Of a stretch of 6,681 bases of DNA, positions 5,510 to 6,681 are shown piece after piece. A model generated the notes under the pieces. The model made no database searches. It had not been told where the DNA came from and saw only the letters and a program-made list of their open reading frames with translations. Origin of the DNA: Syntrophaceae bacterium. Lineage in GTDB: Bacteria; Desulfobacterota; Syntrophia; Syntrophales; UBA2185. A program made the position numbers and the translations under genes. Location: the NCBI GenBank assembly GCA_003508565.1, contig DNUI01000284.1, positions 1-6,681 on the forward strand, read 5' to 3'. Numbering within the stretch: position 1 is the stretch's first letter; every line of letters begins with the position of its first letter.

Positions 5510-5673
5510 TATTTGCTGCGTTTTTTAATTTTGGGTCAGATAGGACGCTCGGGAACTTGATTAATTTTGGAAAACCTGTCGTAAGGCACATTGGCCCAAA
5601 TCTGTTGACAAAGATATCGTTTTCCATTACAGGTAATGCCGTTAAAAAATTGCTTGAGGAGAATATGAAGTGA
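5506..5673 (+). CDS. Possible small ORF bridging epmA and tolQ (hypothetical)
   Basis: A 55-codon frame opens with GTG at 5506, overlapping the epmA stop in GTGA, and closes with TGA at 5671-5673, which overlaps the tolQ GTG start in the same GTGA arrangement. The translation has an N-terminal aromatic patch (IFAAFFNFG), a middle RTLGNLINFGKPVVRHIGP and a lysine-rich amphipathic-looking end (NAVKKLLEENMK). I do not recognise a family. In its favour, it fills the whole gap between the two genes without a stop and is placed for translational coupling at both ends. Against it, there is no Shine-Dalgarno site of its own, it has a GTG start and it is short, so an open frame of this length can occur by chance. 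It might also be the remnant of the end of a larger gene. Confidence 0.3.
   Translation: MIFAAFFNFGSDRTLGNLINFGKPVVRHIGPNLLTKISFSITGNAVKKLLEENMK
5656..5661 (+). promoter_or_regulatory. Ribosome binding site that sets the GTG start of tolQ
   Basis: GAGGAG ends 8 nt before the GTG at 5670, a standard spacing. The nearby ATG at 5665 is only 3 nt from the site and reads a single further codon before a stop, so the GTG is the believable tolQ start. Confidence 0.7.
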
Positions 5674-6422
5674 AAGAGATTTCGTCTGTTACCGCCGCAA
5701 GCCTTGGAGGACAGTTCCATGGCAGTCTTTTTAACATGATCCTTAGTGCAGGAGTTATGGTACAGTTTGTTTTACTGTTACTTCTTATCTTTTCAGTTGT
5801 ATCATGGGCCATTATTTTCATGAAATATAGAAGCATTAAAAAAGTAAAGAGAGAAAATGATCTTTTTTTAGACATCTATATGAAAAGTAATAAACTCTCT
5901 GATATTTTTCCCGAGTCGAAAAAATATAAGCATTCGAATATTGCCGAAGTATTTCAGGCAGGCTATGCGGAACTGGTCAAGATTACCAAGGTTATTAGAG
6001 GGGCAACCCCTGTGAAAGAAACCGATGAATCAGCGCTACCAACCTTTGAGATGAAAGGAATCGATAATATCGAGAGGGCTTTAAACAGGGCGTGCCGCGC
6101 TGAAGCAACGAAGCTTGAAAGCACCCTCAGTTTTCTGGCAACCACCGGAAGTGCTTCACCGTTTATCGGTCTGTTTGGAACTGTATGGGGTATCATGGAT
6201 ACTTTCAGGAGTATCGGTACACGGGGTTCAGCAACCCTCGCTGTTGTGGCACCCGGTATTTCAGAGGCACTTATTGCTACAGCAGCAGGCCTTGCCGCTG
6301 CCATACCAGCTGTCATTTTTTATAACTATTACCTCAATAAGGTCAAGGATATGTCTGGGGAAATGGATAACTTCGCTTCCGAAGTATTAAATATTATTGA
6401 ACGATACTATGTAAAAAAATAG
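5670..6422 (+). CDS. tolQ: TolQ/ExbB/MotA-type proton channel subunit, TolQ-like
   Basis: TolQ and ExbB are inner-membrane proteins that form a pentamer around TolR or ExbD and use the proton gradient to drive envelope processes: outer-membrane constriction (Tol) or TonB-dependent uptake. The 250-residue product has three predicted membrane helices: about 26-50 (MVQFVLLLLLIFSVVSWAII), 152-175 (LSFLATTGSASPFIGLFGTV and following) and 197-220 (ISEALIATAAGLAAAIPAVI). The second and third carry the classical family residues, including the TolQ-like APGISEALIATA and AIPAVIFYN. The cytoplasmic domain between helices 1 and 2 (about 51-150) is slightly longer than in E. coli TolQ, with an extra charged stretch around 111-130. 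The start is GTG, placed by GAGGAG. The TolR-type gene follows after 8 nt. ExbB is the main alternative name; the APG...IPAVIFYN match favours TolQ. Confidence 0.93.
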   Translation: MKEISSVTAASLGGQFHGSLFNMILSAGVMVQFVLLLLLIFSVVSWAIIFMKYRSIKKVKRENDLFLDIYMKSNKLSDIFPESKKYKHSNIAEVFQAGYAELVKITKVIRGATPVKETDESALPTFEMKGIDNIERALNRACRAEATKLESTLSFLATTGSASPFIGLFGTVWGIMDTFRSIGTRGSATLAVVAPGISEALIATAAGLAAAIPAVIFYNYYLNKVKDMSGEMDNFASEVLNIIERYYVKK

Positions 6423-6430
6423 AGGGTTGT

Positions 6431-6681
6431 ATGCGGTCTGTTAAAAAACGTAATAGTGAAAGTCGACTTTTAGCTGAAATCAATGTCACCCCTCTTGTCG
6501 ATGTCGTTCTGGTGTTATTAATAATTTTCATGGTGACGGCCCCAATGCTTCAGATGGGTATAGATGTGAACCTTCCCCGCGTTAAATCAAAGAGCATAGA
6601 TGTGACTGAGGAAAAACTTGTTCTGACTATTAACGGTGGGAAAGAGATATTCATTAACAAGAATAAGACTTCTATTGCCGA
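6431..6681 (+). CDS. tolR: TolR/ExbD-type motor subunit, N-terminal part, cut by window edge
   Basis: From the ATG at 6431, 83 complete codons run to the right edge without a stop, so roughly the last 50-60 residues of a protein normally near 140 are missing. A short basic cytoplasmic tail (SVKKRNSESRLLAEIN) is followed by one membrane helix in the signature INVTPLVDVVLVLLIIFMVT (17-36) with Asp24, the conserved proton-accessible residue. The start of the periplasmic domain then follows with MGIDVNLPRVKS. The protein forms a dimer inside the TolQ pentamer and converts proton flow into motion. GAGGG at 6422-6426 precedes the ATG by 4 nt and overlaps the tolQ TAG stop. The 8-nt gap implies co-transcription with tolQ. 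ExbD is the alternative name. Confidence 0.92.
   Translation, partial: MRSVKKRNSESRLLAEINVTPLVDVVLVLLIIFMVTAPMLQMGIDVNLPRVKSKSIDVTEEKLVLTINGGKEIFINKNKTSIA

Noticed and set aside
2604..5571. Shared 12-mer ATTAATTTTGGA in the divergent intergenic region and again between epmA and tolQ
   Set aside because: It is AT-rich, has no extension beyond the 12 bases and sits in unrelated contexts; chance is the simplest explanation.
5605..5633. Perfect TTGACA at 5605-5610 as an internal tolQ promoter
   Set aside because: At 17-nt spacing the -10 position is TACAGG, a poor match, and the better GGTAAT is 21 nt away. It is a possible weak promoter but not supported enough to list.
5963..6316. 117-codon minus-strand frame opposite tolQ
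   Set aside because: It is an Ala/Val-rich antisense shadow of the tolQ membrane helices, with no independent support.

Overview
The window looks like chromosomal DNA from a Gram-negative (diderm) bacterium of moderate-to-low GC. The diderm call rests on a TolQ-TolR type membrane motor pair at the right end. Coupling a clostridial-type (KamA) lysine 2,3-aminomutase to EF-P and EpmA, together with a bacterial eRF1-like (baeRF) protein, would fit a planctomycete such as the anammox group. That assignment is a low-confidence inference from gene content, not something the sequence proves. No rRNA, tRNA, CRISPR array, insertion sequence or integrase is visible.

Left part (1-2392), all on the minus strand and read right to left: a degenerate GGDEF-domain protein (1847-2392), a 183-nt gap, a baeRF-family protein related to archaeal/eukaryotic release factors (515-1663), and a cation diffusion facilitator metal transporter (376 leftward, cut by the window edge). 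The baeRF gene has a strong Shine-Dalgarno site. Its leader can form mutually exclusive hairpins, one of which would mask that site.

Middle (2393-2846): an AT-rich divergent intergenic region with one candidate sigma70-type promoter pointing each way. An imperfect inverted repeat overlaps the -10 element of the rightward promoter.

Right part (2847-6681), all on the plus strand and tightly packed: a KamA/EpmB-type lysine 2,3-aminomutase, elongation factor P (efp), EF-P lysyltransferase (epmA), a possible 55-codon small ORF that overlaps both neighbours by 4 nt, tolQ with a GTG start, and the first 83 codons of tolR. The first three genes form a complete EF-P beta-lysylation cassette: the mutase makes beta-lysine, EpmA attaches it to Lys32 of EF-P, and modified EF-P relieves ribosome stalling at proline-rich stretches. 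The tol genes follow on the same strand and drive proton-powered envelope maintenance.

The points most worth follow-up are the KamA-like rather than EpmB-like character and truncated C-terminus of the mutase, the candidate RNA switch before the baeRF gene, the loss of GGDEF catalytic residues, and the small overlapping ORF between epmA and tolQ.
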